A stretch of DNA of 64,000 nucleotides, taken from contig CALYLW010000019.1 in assembly GCA_944989445.1 (NCBI GenBank), positions 744,001 to 808,000 on the forward strand. The letters run 5' to 3'. The position numbers and the translations under genes were made by a program. The stretch comes from Ampullaceana balthica (lineage: Eukaryota; Mollusca; Gastropoda; Lymnaeidae). Each line of letters opens with the position of its first letter. Position 1 is the stretch's first letter. Below the pieces are notes generated by a model. It was not told where the DNA came from, did not search any database, and saw only the letters and a program-made list of their open reading frames with translations. Shown here in pieces: positions 45,554 to 56,717 of this stretch.

Positions 45554-45964
45554 CCGTTAACGTCAGCCAAACTATTAACGGCTCTTTACATCGTTCCCTT
45601 TTCCAAAATTAAAATATAAGCTCAAACAATGACGTCATATTATATTTTACGGCGAGAAACACCACACGCTCTGTTAATCTCGAAACCAAATTGATTATGA
45701 TTTTACGTCTATATTTTCAATTTTTAAAAAATATGCTGATTATGTCCCTTAGTGTTGCAGAATGAGTGACCTGTGCTTTTATATTATTTATATTATAAAA
45801 ATAATCACCGAGAACAAGTCCTTCACGCGTTATTTGGTATACAACATCATCACCTTTAAAAAAAAAGTATTAGACAAGAAAACATGCAGACCAGCAACGT
45901 GCGATACTAGAAGTTCAATTAACCCCAGAACTCCATTGGCATTTGTCGGTAGCTAGGTGCCGGG

Positions 45965-46250
45965 TTATTCATACAAATTACAATGACGTATATCTATAAC
46001 AACGTGTAGCAATGCAAACAGATGTCTTTTGCCGATAGGTTGCGCAATGTAGACCAAGTATTGAATGGTCTGTAGGATATTGACTTCCAGCAAAGGATTT
46101 GTTCTGGATGACCGTTGAAAGCGCTGGATTTTCCGTCCAGAGGTGGGGGAGGAGGGTATGGCAATGGGACGGAATTCCCAGTTTCTAAAGATCTCGAAGA
46201 CTGAAATATGAATCGATTGGCGTGCTGTAGTGCTGCGCACACTCACTTAT
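45965..46250 (-). other. Possible terminal exon, unidentified
   Basis: A minus-strand frame reads LQHANRFIFQSSRSLETGNS, VPLPYPPPPPLDGKSSAFNG, then HPEQILCWKSISYRPFNTWS and more to a stop at about 45994. The composition looks like a cytoplasmic tail, but no family is recognised. A second frame over the same DNA is also open. Acceptor candidates upstream (GTGAG|TGTGCGCAG) are weak. Could be chance. Confidence 0.2.
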
Positions 46251-46744
46251 TCATTTGTTAGGAATATACAAATATTCAATACAACAACTGTAATAGATTT
46301 TAGCCGGCGTACTTAACCTACTTTATCAGTGGCGTTACTTGTGTAGGTGCCACGCGGTGCGTCCCGCACTCCTTAAGCGCCACTGCTTTGTAATTGATAT
46401 TGTAATGGTGAATGGTGTCGGGGGATAGTGACTAGGAAGGGAGGAAAGCCATACGATGTGGCTGCCGTCAAACACTGAGATAAGATTTAAAGCATATTAC
46501 TTAATATTACTATCACTATTAAACATTGTGTTGGGGAGCAAGGTTGCGTATTAATTTCCTATTATTCTGAAAATTTTCGGGTTAAACTTCTAAAATATAA
46601 ACATTCGAACCAAGCTATAATAATAGTGCATAGCTAATATGTTTAAACAATTCACGTTTTACCACATGTGTGCATTATGTGGGTGCCAAAAGCTGCAAGT
46701 TATTAATGAGATGATTCGTAGTCTTTCGTAGACGGAATGATGTC
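46251..46744. other. No gene; short hAT-like pair
   Basis: CAGTGGCGTTACTTGTGTAG (46327) and CTTAAGCGCCACTG (ending 46385) form inverted ends only 59 bp apart. The flanking 8-mers do not match, so I only note it. The rest is AT-rich spacer. Confidence 0.35.
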
Positions 46745-48110
46745 ATGCCACACCGTACCACACGCATATCATACCCAACCATATCATACCCAACCATGAC
46801 ATACTCTACCGTGTCATACCACACCATACCACTTACCACACCATACCATACCACTTACCACACCATACCATACCACTTACCACACCATACCATACCACTT
46901 ACCACACCATACCATACCACTTACCACACCATACCATACCACTTACCACACCATACCATACCACTTACCACACCATACCATACCACTTACCACACCATAC
47001 CATACCACTTACCACACCATACCATACCACTTACCACACCATACCACACCATAACACACCATACCACTTACCACACCATACCACTTACCACACCATACCA
47101 TACCACTTACCACACCATACCATACCACTTACCACACCATACCACACCATAACACACCATACCACTTACCACACCATACCACATACCACACCATATCATA
47201 CCATACCACTTACCACACCATACACTACCACTTACCACATCATACCACACCATACCACTTACCACACCACTTAACACACCATACCATACCACTTACCACA
47301 CCATACCACACCACACCCCTTACCACACCATACCACTTACCACACCATACCACTTACCACACCATACCAGTTACCACACCATACCACTTACCACACCATA
47401 CCACACCATACCACTTACCACACCACACCACTTATCACACCATACCACTTACCACACCATACCACGCCACACCACTTACCACACCATACCACACCACTTA
47501 CCACACCACACCACTTACCACGCCATACCACTTACCACACCACTTACCACACCATACCACGCCATACCACTTACCACACCACACCACTTACCACACCATA
47601 CCACACCACTTACCACACCATACCACACCACTTACCAAACAATACCACACCACTTACCACACCATACCACACCACTTACCACACCATACCATACCATACC
47701 ACTTACCACACCACTTACCATACCACACCACTTACCACACCACTTACCACACCACTTACCACACCATACCACTTACCACACCACTTACCACACCACTTAC
47801 CACACCACACCACTTACCACACCACTTACCACACCACTTACCACACCACACCACTTACCACACCACTTACCACACCAATTACCACACCACACCACTTACC
47901 ACACCACACCACTTACCACACCACTTACCACACCACTTACCACACTACTTACCACACCACACCACTTACCACACCATACCACACCATACCACTTTCCACA
48001 CCACACCACTTACCACACCACACCACGCCATACCACACCACGCCATACTACACCACTTACCACACCACACCACTTACCACACCACACCACATACCACGCC
48101 ATACTACACA
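46745..48110. repeat. CCATACCACTTACCACA-type satellite, about 1.37 kb
   Basis: Irregular tandem blocks built from CACCATAC, CACTTAC and CACAC words. Spacing is regular (21 bp, CACCATACCATACCACTTAC plus C) in the first third and scrambled later. One strand is almost free of G. Open frames here are artefacts. Confidence 0.95.
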
Positions 48111-48541
48111 TGTGGAAGCTCCCAACAAAATACAGTTGTAGTTATTGAGAGTTGACACCTATCGATCTGTGACAACGATTCAAAGTGGAAATCTTCATAA
48201 CGGACAATTAACCTTTTATCAGCTGTTCAACAAGTATTCCAATAAATACAGACTGAACTGATGCGTACTGCATACCTGGCAACCCGTCCATGGACTGTGG
48301 CCAGTGAGAATTTTTCAGAAGCCTTCCATTTACAAAAAAAAATTATTATTTTCTTTTTTGAGATTGTAAATACTTTTTTTTTAATAGAAAAAAAAACTGA
48401 CATTTTCTCAAATTTGACTTAAATGTCCTTGACCTTTTTAATGGTTTTGTCACTATGTTCAAACAAGTTAATTGATCAATTTTAATTAAACATTACAACT
48501 TTGTTCACTTCAGGGAAAGCACCCATGACCCACATTGAACA
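48111..48541. other. No gene seen
   Basis: AT-rich spacer with homopolymer runs. No motif. Confidence 0.5.
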
Positions 48542-48543
48542 TA

Positions 48544-48996
48544 CCGTATAAATTCGCATATAAGCCGAGTTTAGAACTATAAAATACAATACTGAAATCA
48601 GGGGGTCGGCTTATATGCGCATAAAACAAAATGTACACAAGGACAGACACTAATGCCAGTTTTCCAGCCACACATTTTCATCGCTATCTGACTCTTTATT
48701 TGTTTGTGTGTACAGAGTACTAATAGACATATACACAGGTGTCACTTCAAATAATTTAATGTATGCCTAGCTGATAGTTATACTGAGTATGAATATTACC
48801 ATGGAGAATTCATTTTCTAAGTCAAAAATGGGATAAAATTGAGAAAAAATAACATTAAAAAACAAAAATTGTTTCCTATATCTAAGGTTTCCAATTGGTC
48901 GGCTTATGAGCGGGTTTTTGCAAAAACTGGCCATTTTAAAGCAGTTTTAAGGGGTCGGTTTATATGCGATGTAGGCTTATATGCGAGTATATACGG
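48544..48996. mobile_element. TA-flanked DNA MITE, 453 bp
   Basis: Left end CCGTATAAATTCGCATATAA then GCCGA; right end GGCTTATATGCGAGTATATACGG, its imperfect inverse. Further GTCGGCTTAT words occur inside. TA on both sides (48542-48543 and 48997-48998) suggests Tc1/mariner or pogo type. No transposase. Confidence 0.78.
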
Positions 48997-48998
48997 TA

Positions 48999-50499
48999 AC
49001 TTGCTGTGCGTAGGAATGATTTTTTGAAAAAATGTGTTTTTATATATACAATAGAATTTGGGAGGGTTACAAAAATGTTGGAATTGTAACAAATATATAT
49101 ATATTTTTTTTTAAATTTATTTATTTGTGTTGTAGTTCAGTGTATAATTCAACTCCGATTTTAAAATATAAATTTCGATTTTTTTAAATTTACATCAGCA
49201 AAGATTATGAAAATCTATAACGTATTTTTATTTAGTAAAATATTTAACATCTCTTAAAATTTCCAAAATAAATTACGTCTTCCTTGCCTTATAGCAAATA
49301 ACACGTTGTTTATTTCGAATAACATATTTTCTTTGCTTCATTTATTTTCATAGGGTTGTGTGTGTATGTGTGTGTGTTTGTGTGTGTGTATGCGCGCGCG
49401 TGGGTGTGAGGGGTGAGGTTGTTAAGCAATATACATTTTGGAGGAGGGAGTTTATTAATAGTCTAAAAGATATGTCATTTTAATTAGTGGTTATCTTCAA
49501 GTGGATGACATAACATATTCTCACCTCCTCACTTTATGGTCACTGCCATTTATTGGGTTTGATTGATAACAGCATTTGGAGCTACACTCCCTCACTTAGA
49601 CAAGACACAGACTCGCAAAGAAAGATATATTGAAGCCACGCTCATTTACTCAGACAGATAAACACTCGCATAGAAAGAGAGACAGGCAAAGACAAAGAGA
49701 GATAGGCACACGGGAACACAATATTCACCATATTATTATAAGTCCTACTAATGTTGATTGCAACATAGCCCCACATATGACGCGCCCCACCGTCCCGAAG
49801 TGCCACTACCATTAATACAAAGCGGGATAATGGAACTTCTTAACATAGAGAGCGCCCTTTGCTCTAATTAGAACCAATACATCAATAATTCACCTGCTGG
49901 GACGCCCCTGGTCAGATTTAGCCGATTGCATCAATAACACTCACACTCACCCACACTCATTCAATCATGGATTTTTAATGCGTCATGCTGTAGGCCGCTG
50001 TAGGCCTCGCTATCGCCTCACCAATGTAACGGTTTTAACTCATTAGTTTTGTGACTGAATTGGATTTGTATTAATTTCTTATACCTCGTATAAAAAAATA
50101 ATAATAACAAATTGATGACACTGATTGTGACGTCGTATGAAAGTCATGACTGCATTGATTGCTGACGTCTTCTGATTGGTCCTGATGAAGTTCTATAAAA
50201 TGATCCCGAAAATCTCTGGTCCAATGAAATCAACGTGACAGCGGTTCTAACAATCCCACTCCAGGAAGAACGAGGCTTTGTGCTTCCTGTTTGATTTAAC
50301 CTTATCACACCTTATATCTTCACCACCCGAAGTGATATCTTATAACGCTTATCTCTTCAGCAGACAGATAAGTTATCTTTAGCTAAAAGGAAGGACACGG
50401 CATGGAGATTGCAGAATGTCGAAATTGTTCTCTTAATTATCTGGAACCGGAAAAAAAAGTGTAATTAGACCTGTTGAAACTAATCAATATAAAAATAGA
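48999..50499. other. No gene seen
   Basis: AT-rich sequence with a GT microsatellite near 49358-49390. Frames at 49630-49815 lack recognisable motifs. No splice-supported exon. Confidence 0.45.
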
Positions 50500-50715
50500 G
50501 GTGAAAAATATATTTAAAAACCACGTTTTTATAAGTGGTCTAAAAAGAAGAATTTTTTTTTAAAGACTAATAAGTTCAAGTACTTTGATTTAATATGCCT
50601 AAAAACGTTGGGCGGGCGCTTATGAGGTGTTTGGTATAAAAATTAAAGATTTATAATTTAGAAGACAAAAGAGAGATCTATAAGTGAGAGAATGAGTGAA
50701 CTGCATATGTAATTA
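50500..50715 (+). repeat. Dispersed repeat shared with 17265-17475, block A inverted
   Basis: Starts AAAAACCACGTTTTTATAAG, continues to GGGCGGGCGCTTATGAGG (the complement of block A at 17.36 kb), then block B (TGTTTGGTATAAAAATTAAA...) in the same orientation as at 17.27 kb. Confidence 0.75.
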
Positions 50716-50729
50716 GTATTGATTATTGA

Positions 50730-51330
50730 AGTATTGATTATGTTAAATATAAGACGCATCGCGCGACAAACGTTTACAGACTGAACGTGATTGAACTCAC
50801 CCTGCTATTAAACACGGGGATGTGGTCATCGATGGCTGGGGTGAACTCCGGTGGCACGTGGATGTCACCAATAGCAGACGGATACAGATGCTACTTATAA
50901 AAATCTGGTTTTTAAAATTTTTCTTTTACGTCTATTTATTTTATTATTTTTAGTCTTAGTGTAAAATCATAGAGTATATCGAAAATTTTAATTACTTTAA
51001 ACGCATCGCGTGACAAAAATTTACAGACTGAAACTGACTGAACTCCCCTTGCTGTGGTCATAGATGACTGGGGTGAAATCCGTGACAAGTGGATGTCAAC
51101 AATAGCAGACGGATACAGATGCTATAGAGAGATAAACTAAAAATGCATTAATTTAATCAAGGTACATTCGATCGATCTGAAATTTTGATACAATGCATTG
51201 TCATCCAAGATCTATCTGTGGTAAAATTTTGATATCTCTAGGGCCATTAGAAGTGGTTTAATTTTACGTTGGAAAATTTGAAATTTTGCGGACAGACAGA
51301 ATGACAGACAGACAGGAACGAAAGGAAGTT
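50730..51330 (+). repeat. Family R repeats, two degenerate + copies
   Basis: Two left blocks (GCATCGCGCGACAAACGTTT then ACAGACTGA; and GCATCGCGTGACAAAAATTT then ACAGACTGA) each precede a related ~100-bp middle. One right block follows (GATAAACTAAAAATGCATTA, ATTCGATCGATCTGAAATTT), ending in GACAGACAGA and GTTAATAAAA. Confidence 0.7.
50801..50890 (-). other. Exon-like segment, possibly captured
   Basis: The minus strand gives a 90-nt frame HLYPSAIGDIHVPPEFTPAI, then DDHIPVFNSR. It is preceded by a TAG-type acceptor and followed by a good donor (AGCAGG|GTGAGT). The peptide looks like real protein, but I do not recognise it. A frame-broken relative lies at about 51046-51120 inside the next repeat copy, so it may be a fragment carried by the repeat, or a real exon duplicated with its surroundings. 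Confidence 0.3.
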
Positions 51331-51429
51331 AATAAAAACGTGGTCAAAAATGTGGTAAAATAGTGACCGTCGGGGTGAGGGGGGGGTGGAGGGATAGGGA
51401 AACATAGGGAAACTTACACTAACCAGTAG

Positions 51430-51790
51430 ATAGATTATTTATAAGGGTCTTGATTCCATTTCCGTGTATAATCCCATGCCAGTAGATAGATTATTTAATG
51501 GTCTTGATTCCAGTTCCGTGTATAATCCCATGCCAGTAGATAGATTATTTAATGGTCTTGATTCCAGTTCCGTGTATAATCCCATGCCAGTAGATAGATT
51601 ATTTAATGGTCTTGATTCCAGTTCCGTGTATAATCCCATGCCAGTAGATAGATTATTTAATGGTCTTGATTCCAGTTCCGTGTATAATCCCATGCCAGTA
51701 GATAGATTATTTAATGGTCTTGATTCCAGTTCCGTGTATAATCCCATGCCAGTAGATAGATTATTTAATGGTCTTGATTCCAGTTCTCCA
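51430..51790. repeat. 54-bp minisatellite, about 6.5 copies
   Basis: Unit CCAGTAGATAGATTATTTAA, TGGTCTTGATTCCAGTTCCG, TGTATAATCCCATG. Eighteen codons per unit keep frames open on both strands (for example YNPMPVDRLFNGLDSSSV). The units are nearly identical; no other evidence for a protein. Confidence 0.95.
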
Positions 51791-51869
51791 ATCGTTCAGG
51801 GTTTAGGGCTGATTGAAATAAAACTCTAGTTGGAAGAGACGTGTTTGATCAGAGTGGTAATACATCTGA

Positions 51870-52011
51870 TCCTTTTCATGACTAGACTTTTAATGACTAG
51901 ACTTTTCACGACTAGACTTTTAACCACTAGACTTTCAATGACAAGACTTTTAACGACAAGACTATTTACCACTAGACTTTTAATCCAGCGATTATTTCAG
52001 ACGAGATGATA
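51870..52011. repeat. About 20-bp repeat (ACTAGACTTTT)
   Basis: Seven or so loose copies of an ACTAGACTTTTAATG-like unit, ending at the hAT target duplication. Confidence 0.8.
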
Positions 52012-52019
52012 ATCTAAAG

Positions 52020-52317
52020 CAGTGCTTCTCAAACTTTTTACTATGGCGGACCGGCAGGAATATTTTCCATTGCACCAGGGACCGGTGCACTATTCTCCAC
52101 GTACTTACATTGTAGCGAAATGTATATTATTTAATTTTGTTTTTCATTTCATGTGCATATTAACGAAAAATTGACATTTTCTATTGAGTTATTATTATTG
52201 GTTGTAATTGCAGGATTATAATTTTTTTTATGGCCTTTCTTGATAACTTCTGCGGACCGGCGGCGGATGGCCCACCGACCGTCACTGGTCCGCGGACCAC
52301 CACTTTGAGAAGCACTG
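52020..52317. mobile_element. hAT MITE, 298 bp, perfect 8-bp target duplication
   Basis: Ends CAGTGCTTCTCAAA and TTTGAGAAGCACTG, flanked by ATCTAAAG (52012-52019 and 52318-52325). It shares ends and GGACCGG blocks with 8275-8459 and 45181-45367 in inverted order, with a longer AT-rich middle. Confidence 0.95.
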
Positions 52318-52434
52318 ATCTAAAGGAAGTTCACTTATACGTGCAGAGTGCGTCAAATATAAGAGCGCTCTCACACATGAAAGTACGCCTTTGTTTGTCA
52401 CTGTACCTGACGGTAACTGTCTCAGAACTAAATC

Positions 52435-52775
52435 ATGCTGGGTTGTTCAGAGCTAAATTATCCTGGGTTGTTCAGAACTAAATCATGTTGGGTTGTTCAG
52501 ATCTAAATCATGCTGGGTTGTTCAGAACTAAATCATGCTGGGTTGTTCAGAACTAAATCATGCTGGGTTGTTCAGAACTAAATCATGCTGGGTTGTTCAG
52601 AACTAAATCATGCTGGGTTGTTCAGAACTAAATCATGCTGGGTTGTTCAGAACTAAATCATGCATGCTGGGTTGTTCAGAACTAAATCATGCTGGGTTGT
52701 TCAGAACTAAATCATGCTGGGCTGTTCAGAGCTAAATCATCCTGGGCTGTTCAGAGCTAAATTATCATGGGCTAT
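52435..52775. repeat. 25-bp minisatellite, about 13 copies
   Basis: Unit TTCAGAACTAAATCATGCTG plus GGTTG. One unit has a 4-bp CATG insertion; edge units read GCTAAAT(T/C)AT. Confidence 0.95.
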
Positions 52776-53847
52776 TGCTGTTTGAAAAGACTCTTTAAAA
52801 TAAAAGAATGTCATTCCAGCTGGAACTCATGTAAAAAAAATTTAAAAAAAAACATTGTGGAAAGAACAAAGGGAAAGGGGAGAACTGGCGCATGAACTTT
52901 TTGTCGAACAATTCAAGAAAACAAAGCAGCCTGCATCCATTAACATTGTTACAACGTCTATAGTTTGGAAGCTATACCACCCAGATTGTGTAAAATTTTT
53001 ATAATGTCTAAAGTTAGAGGATTACGCATTTCTCAAAGTGATCATCTTTGGATCATTGAGAACCAAGCAAGTCTTCTCTCGAAGGTTTTGCATTCTCCCC
53101 TGCAAATTCGAGGACAGACGGACTGCTGCAAATAAACTGCTACAAATAAACTGCTATAGTTTTTTTTAATCGGCCGAGTTTCCGTACAAATTAAATGTCG
53201 AAGAATGGTCAATATATATCTTTAAAAAAGAACATTTGTGTTGTCTGAATGTTTTGCCATTTGGTTTTCGTCTTTAAAAGAAAAAACTCCAAACTGATTG
53301 CAATTTAACTTTTAAATTAGGATCATCCCGAATTGAATGTGTCGCCTTCTTCTCCCATATCCCCCCCCCCAAACCCTATTATTAAAATTGATTGAAATAT
53401 ACAGCCATTCAACTTCAAAATTTGTTTGTTCAGCTCAGCACAAAAAATCCCATAGTCGGGTGCAGCAATGTGACGCTATACAAAGCATTGTCTGGTGTTC
53501 TGTACACGTGTACCGTTGCTAACACACACAGCGTTGCTATGCGGGGAGTGCGGGCAAATAGCTGGCAGGCCTCCTGGCGCCGTTTGATCTTCAGTTAAAA
53601 TACATTTAAAAGAAAGCCAAATATGTTGTTTTATTCTTGTCGTTGTTTCATAGAGAATTAAACAATACATAGCCAGTCCTAAAAGTGCTCAAAGCAACAA
53701 TTTCCACCCCCCACACACACACACTTTCTTTTTCCTGCAGATTCCTTCCATGTCATGCAGCGCTAATACTTCACATGTCCTAAAATTAAATTTTTTAACA
53801 TTTCTCTCTATCTGAAATAATTTTTCAAAAATTAATTTTCCTATTTA
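52776..53847. other. No gene established
   Basis: AT-rich spacer. At 53450-53597 (+) a frame reads VGCSNVTLYKALSGVLYTCT, VANTHSVAMRGVRANSW to a stop, which has an immunoglobulin-like look, but no good acceptor or family match is evident. Confidence 0.35.
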
Positions 53848-54385
53848 AAAATCCTTTACATTAACTCGTGGCGTCAGGTTGCTTGATTGCTTGACGAAAA
53901 AAACTTTGGATCGATTTTAAACCCACTTCCTCGTACGCTAGCGAGCTGAAATGTTGTAGGCAGACTCGTGCCGACGATCAAAATGATCTGTCAAAATTTT
54001 AGATCGGTCGACTGTACTGTAATTAAATTAATGGAATTTTAGATTGTCTCTATTAATCTCTGCGTAGCATCTTAATTTTTGTGCTAGAGTGTCGCGGTGC
54101 GTATTATATTGACGATCATTTTGTAAAATATATTCCCGATCTGTAAATGTAAATGCTAGTAATTGCTAGTCTATCTCGCGGTGCGCACTATGTTAAATAT
54201 GTTTTTATAACCCTTTTCCCGTGATCAAATTGAACTGAAATTTAGCAGGTAGGTTGTAGTAGTTTTTTTATAACTATAAATCATTTATATATTTGAGATA
54301 TAACAAAAATTTTGGATTTTTGGATTGTCGTGTGATGCGCATTATAGTGAACATTCTTTTAGTTATGTCTCCTTTAAAAAGGAAT
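53848..54385 (-). repeat. Family R unit (minus), first of a tandem pair
   Basis: Starts AAATCCTTTACATTAACTCG, includes GCTAGCGAGCTGAAATGTTG and GCGGTGCGTATTATATTGAC, and ends TTAGTTATGTCTCCTTTAAA then the linker ATAGTCAAAAACTTTGTTTT. Confidence 0.78.
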
Positions 54386-54426
54386 AATAGTCAAAAACTT
54401 TGTTTTTTACGGGTTTTTTAAAATTT

Positions 54427-54993
54427 AAATCCTTTATATTAACTCATGGCGTCTACTCGATTGTTTGCAGAAAAAACTTTGGGTCGATTTTTAACCCATA
54501 TCCTCTTATGCTAGCGAGCTGGAATTTTGCCGGCAGATTCGTGCCGATGATAAAAATGATCTATCAAAATTTCAGATCGATCGAATGTAGTGTAATTAAA
54601 TTAATGAATTTTTAGTTAATCTGTATGTATCATGTAAATTTTTGTGCTAGACTCTAGCGGTGCGTATTATATTGAACAAACTTGTTAATATTTTCCTGTC
54701 AAGCGGTGCGGTGCGTATTAGATTGACCCTACTTTTTAAAATATATTCCTGATCTGTAAATGGTTATGCTAGTCTGTCTCGCGGTGTTGATTATATTAAA
54801 TATAGTTTTTATAACCCTTTTCCCGTGATTAAATCAAGCTGAAATTTAGCAGGCAGACTGTAGTATTTTGGGTTTTTTTTACTATAAATCTTTTATATAT
54901 TTGAGACATACCTAACATTTTGGATTTTTTTATTGTCATGCGATGCGTAAGATAATAAACATTCTTTTAGTTATGTTTCGTATATAAAGGATT
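54427..54993 (-). repeat. Family R unit (minus), second of the pair
   Basis: Starts AAATCCTTTATATTAACTCA and ends CGTATATAAAGGATTT, again followed by the ATAGTCAAAAACTTTG linker. It carries three GGTGCGTATTA-like internal motifs. Confidence 0.8.
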
Positions 54994-55064
54994 TATAGTC
55001 AAAAACTTTGTTTTTTACATTTTTTCCCCTTCATTTATATCATATGTTATTTAAACTCCCCTCC

Positions 55065-55200
55065 CCCGACACACACACATGCACATACACACAATGACAC
55101 GTGGGTACACAAACATATACACACATACACAGACACACATACACACACAGACACACACGCAAACACGTTGGCATACACACACACACACACACACACATTT
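55065..55200. repeat. CA-rich microsatellite
   Basis: ACACAC tracts interrupted by CATAC and GACAC words. Confidence 0.9.
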
Positions 55201-55478
55201 GTGCACACTCATGCGCACAAAAATATTATTACATTCATTAACAAGTTATGCACTAACCTGAACATGATATAGCGACGTCCGCAGCTGATAAACATTTTAT
55301 TTGCAGGGCATCTGTAACTTGTTAATTTAAAACATTTTAATAACGTTGTCTCCTATATTGACATTTAACTGGTCAATTGACCTTCAAGACAACCATTTGA
55401 GACCCATTGAGCCATGACTTACATACAGGGGGGAAGAGTATCATCAACCTAACGTGGAATCTCTCAGAAAATATAAAA
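55201..55478. other. No gene seen
   Basis: Spacer without recognisable features. Confidence 0.5.
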
Positions 55479-55486
55479 GTGAAGCT

Positions 55487-55682
55487 CAGAGGCGTCACTA
55501 GGGTCGGTGTCACCCAGAGCGGTAATTCATTGTGTCACCCCTTCATGACTTACCCCATTGACCTCCTCCGAGTCGATCGTCACTAATACAAAAGGAACAT
55601 ATAGAGGTTTACATTTTGGTGTCACCCCTTGCGATGGCGTCACCCGGTGCGGTTCACCCCCCCCCCACGCGCCCCGTCACTG
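55487..55682. mobile_element. hAT-like MITE, 196 bp
   Basis: Begins CAGAGGCGTCACTAGGGTCG and ends in a C-rich tract and GCGCCCCGTCACTG. Flanked by GTGAAGCT (55479-55486) and GTGCAGCT (55683-55690), 7 of 8 identical. Confidence 0.8.
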
Positions 55683-55690
55683 GTGCAGCT

Positions 55691-56497
55691 TACTCTGCAC
55701 CCTTTAATGATATCGAAAGATGATCCGGTCTACACCCTTGTTTTCCACATCCACCGCTGTGTTCCATCTTAATTTACCGCTCTAATTTAAACCCAATGAA
55801 ACTCTCCCCCCCCCCAACTTTTCCACCTTCATTTCTGTAAATCAATTCCTTCTATTTAAATATTGAAACTCTGCGTGCCTCGTTGGGAGGGAAAGCTGGG
55901 GGTATGTTTTAGAGGGATTTTCCGCTGCTAAACAGGCTATAATATCGATTCAAAATCAATATCAAATGATTGGAATCTTTTGATTAGACCAAGGGGATGT
56001 AGTCCACTTGTAAGGAAAAGGTTAAAAGCAGGTACACGTTTCGGTGAAGGGCGGAGTAAGATAGTGTTATATTCCCATTGAGTTATACTAACGTCAATGC
56101 AATAACAATAGAGTGTAACATTAAAATTGTGTTTTACTTACGCCAGTGTAAAGTATATAGTGTTGTATTCACATTGAGTTATTCTAATTGGAATCATGTG
56201 AATGAAGACGAAAGTTGATGGGCGTACTTCATAAGATGAGCAATGTGTTGAATTGGCTCATTTCTTTGTCCCCACCCTTTACCCCCTCCATATTATTGTA
56301 GAATCGATGGAAATGGATCGGTTCCATGATTCGTTGCTACAAACATCTGTCTATTGCCCTGTATAGGCTAACATAGCAACAAAAATAATAATAATAATAA
56401 TAATCTTTAAAAATAACCGCAAAATTATTTTAAAAACATATGGTTATAGTGACATTTTTTTACCTAGGCTAACGTAACAACAAACAGCTGGCTATTG
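55691..56497. other. No gene seen
   Basis: Spacer with a loose pair of ATAGTGTTATATTCCCATTGAGTTAT-like segments near 56055 and 56155, a local duplication of about 90 bp. An AAT microsatellite lies near 56385. Confidence 0.5.
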
Positions 56498-56505
56498 GCC
56501 TAGGA

Positions 56506-56709
56506 CAGTGGCAAGCCTTTTTGGGGCCGCGTGCCCAAATTAAACTAAAACCCAATTATTTATAGCAAAGTGCCAACAATCTAATGAAACCCGAATTTTG
56601 GGGTTTGGCTTAGCTGGTTTGACCAAGGAAGTAATATTTCAGTCGCGTGCCGGCTGATGAGGCTCTGCATGCTGACTGTGGCACGCGTGCCATAGTTTCG
56701 CCATCACTG
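56506..56709. mobile_element. hAT MITE, 204 bp, perfect 8-bp target duplication
   Basis: Ends CAGTGGCAAGCC and CGCCATCACTG with degraded inverted similarity. It contains GGGGCCGCGTGCCC and GGCACGCGTGCC patches. Flanked by GCCTAGGA (56498-56505 and 56710-56717), TA at the centre. Confidence 0.9.
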
Positions 56710-56717
56710 GCCTAGGA

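Larger units (their letters stand above)
44949..45760 (-). mobile_element. Helitron 3' part, minus strand (far end approximate)
   Basis: Reading the minus strand, the element ends with hairpin GGGCGCC-GTT-GGCGCCC, then CAGAACAATCTAG before a T: the Helitron 3' signature. Upstream parts (GAAATATTAAACTTCCTGAA, TGTACACAAAGTATTTTATA, and a GACGTCA...AAAAGGGAAC block near 45590-45660) match the Helitron at 58919-59454. The 5' TC end was not located, so 45760 is a minimum extent. A hAT MITE (45181-45367) is nested inside. Confidence 0.75.

Noticed and set aside
46327..46385. 59-bp hAT element (CAGTGGCG...CGCCACTG)
   Set aside because: Inverted ends are present, but the flanking 8-mers do not match and the element would be unusually short.
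51439..51829. Repeated-peptide frames on both strands
   Set aside because: 54-bp tandem unit translated; open on both strands, near-identical units, no start or signal sequence.
53392..53598. Immunoglobulin-like exon
   Set aside because: A short Cys/Trp-containing frame without a convincing acceptor or family match; likely chance.
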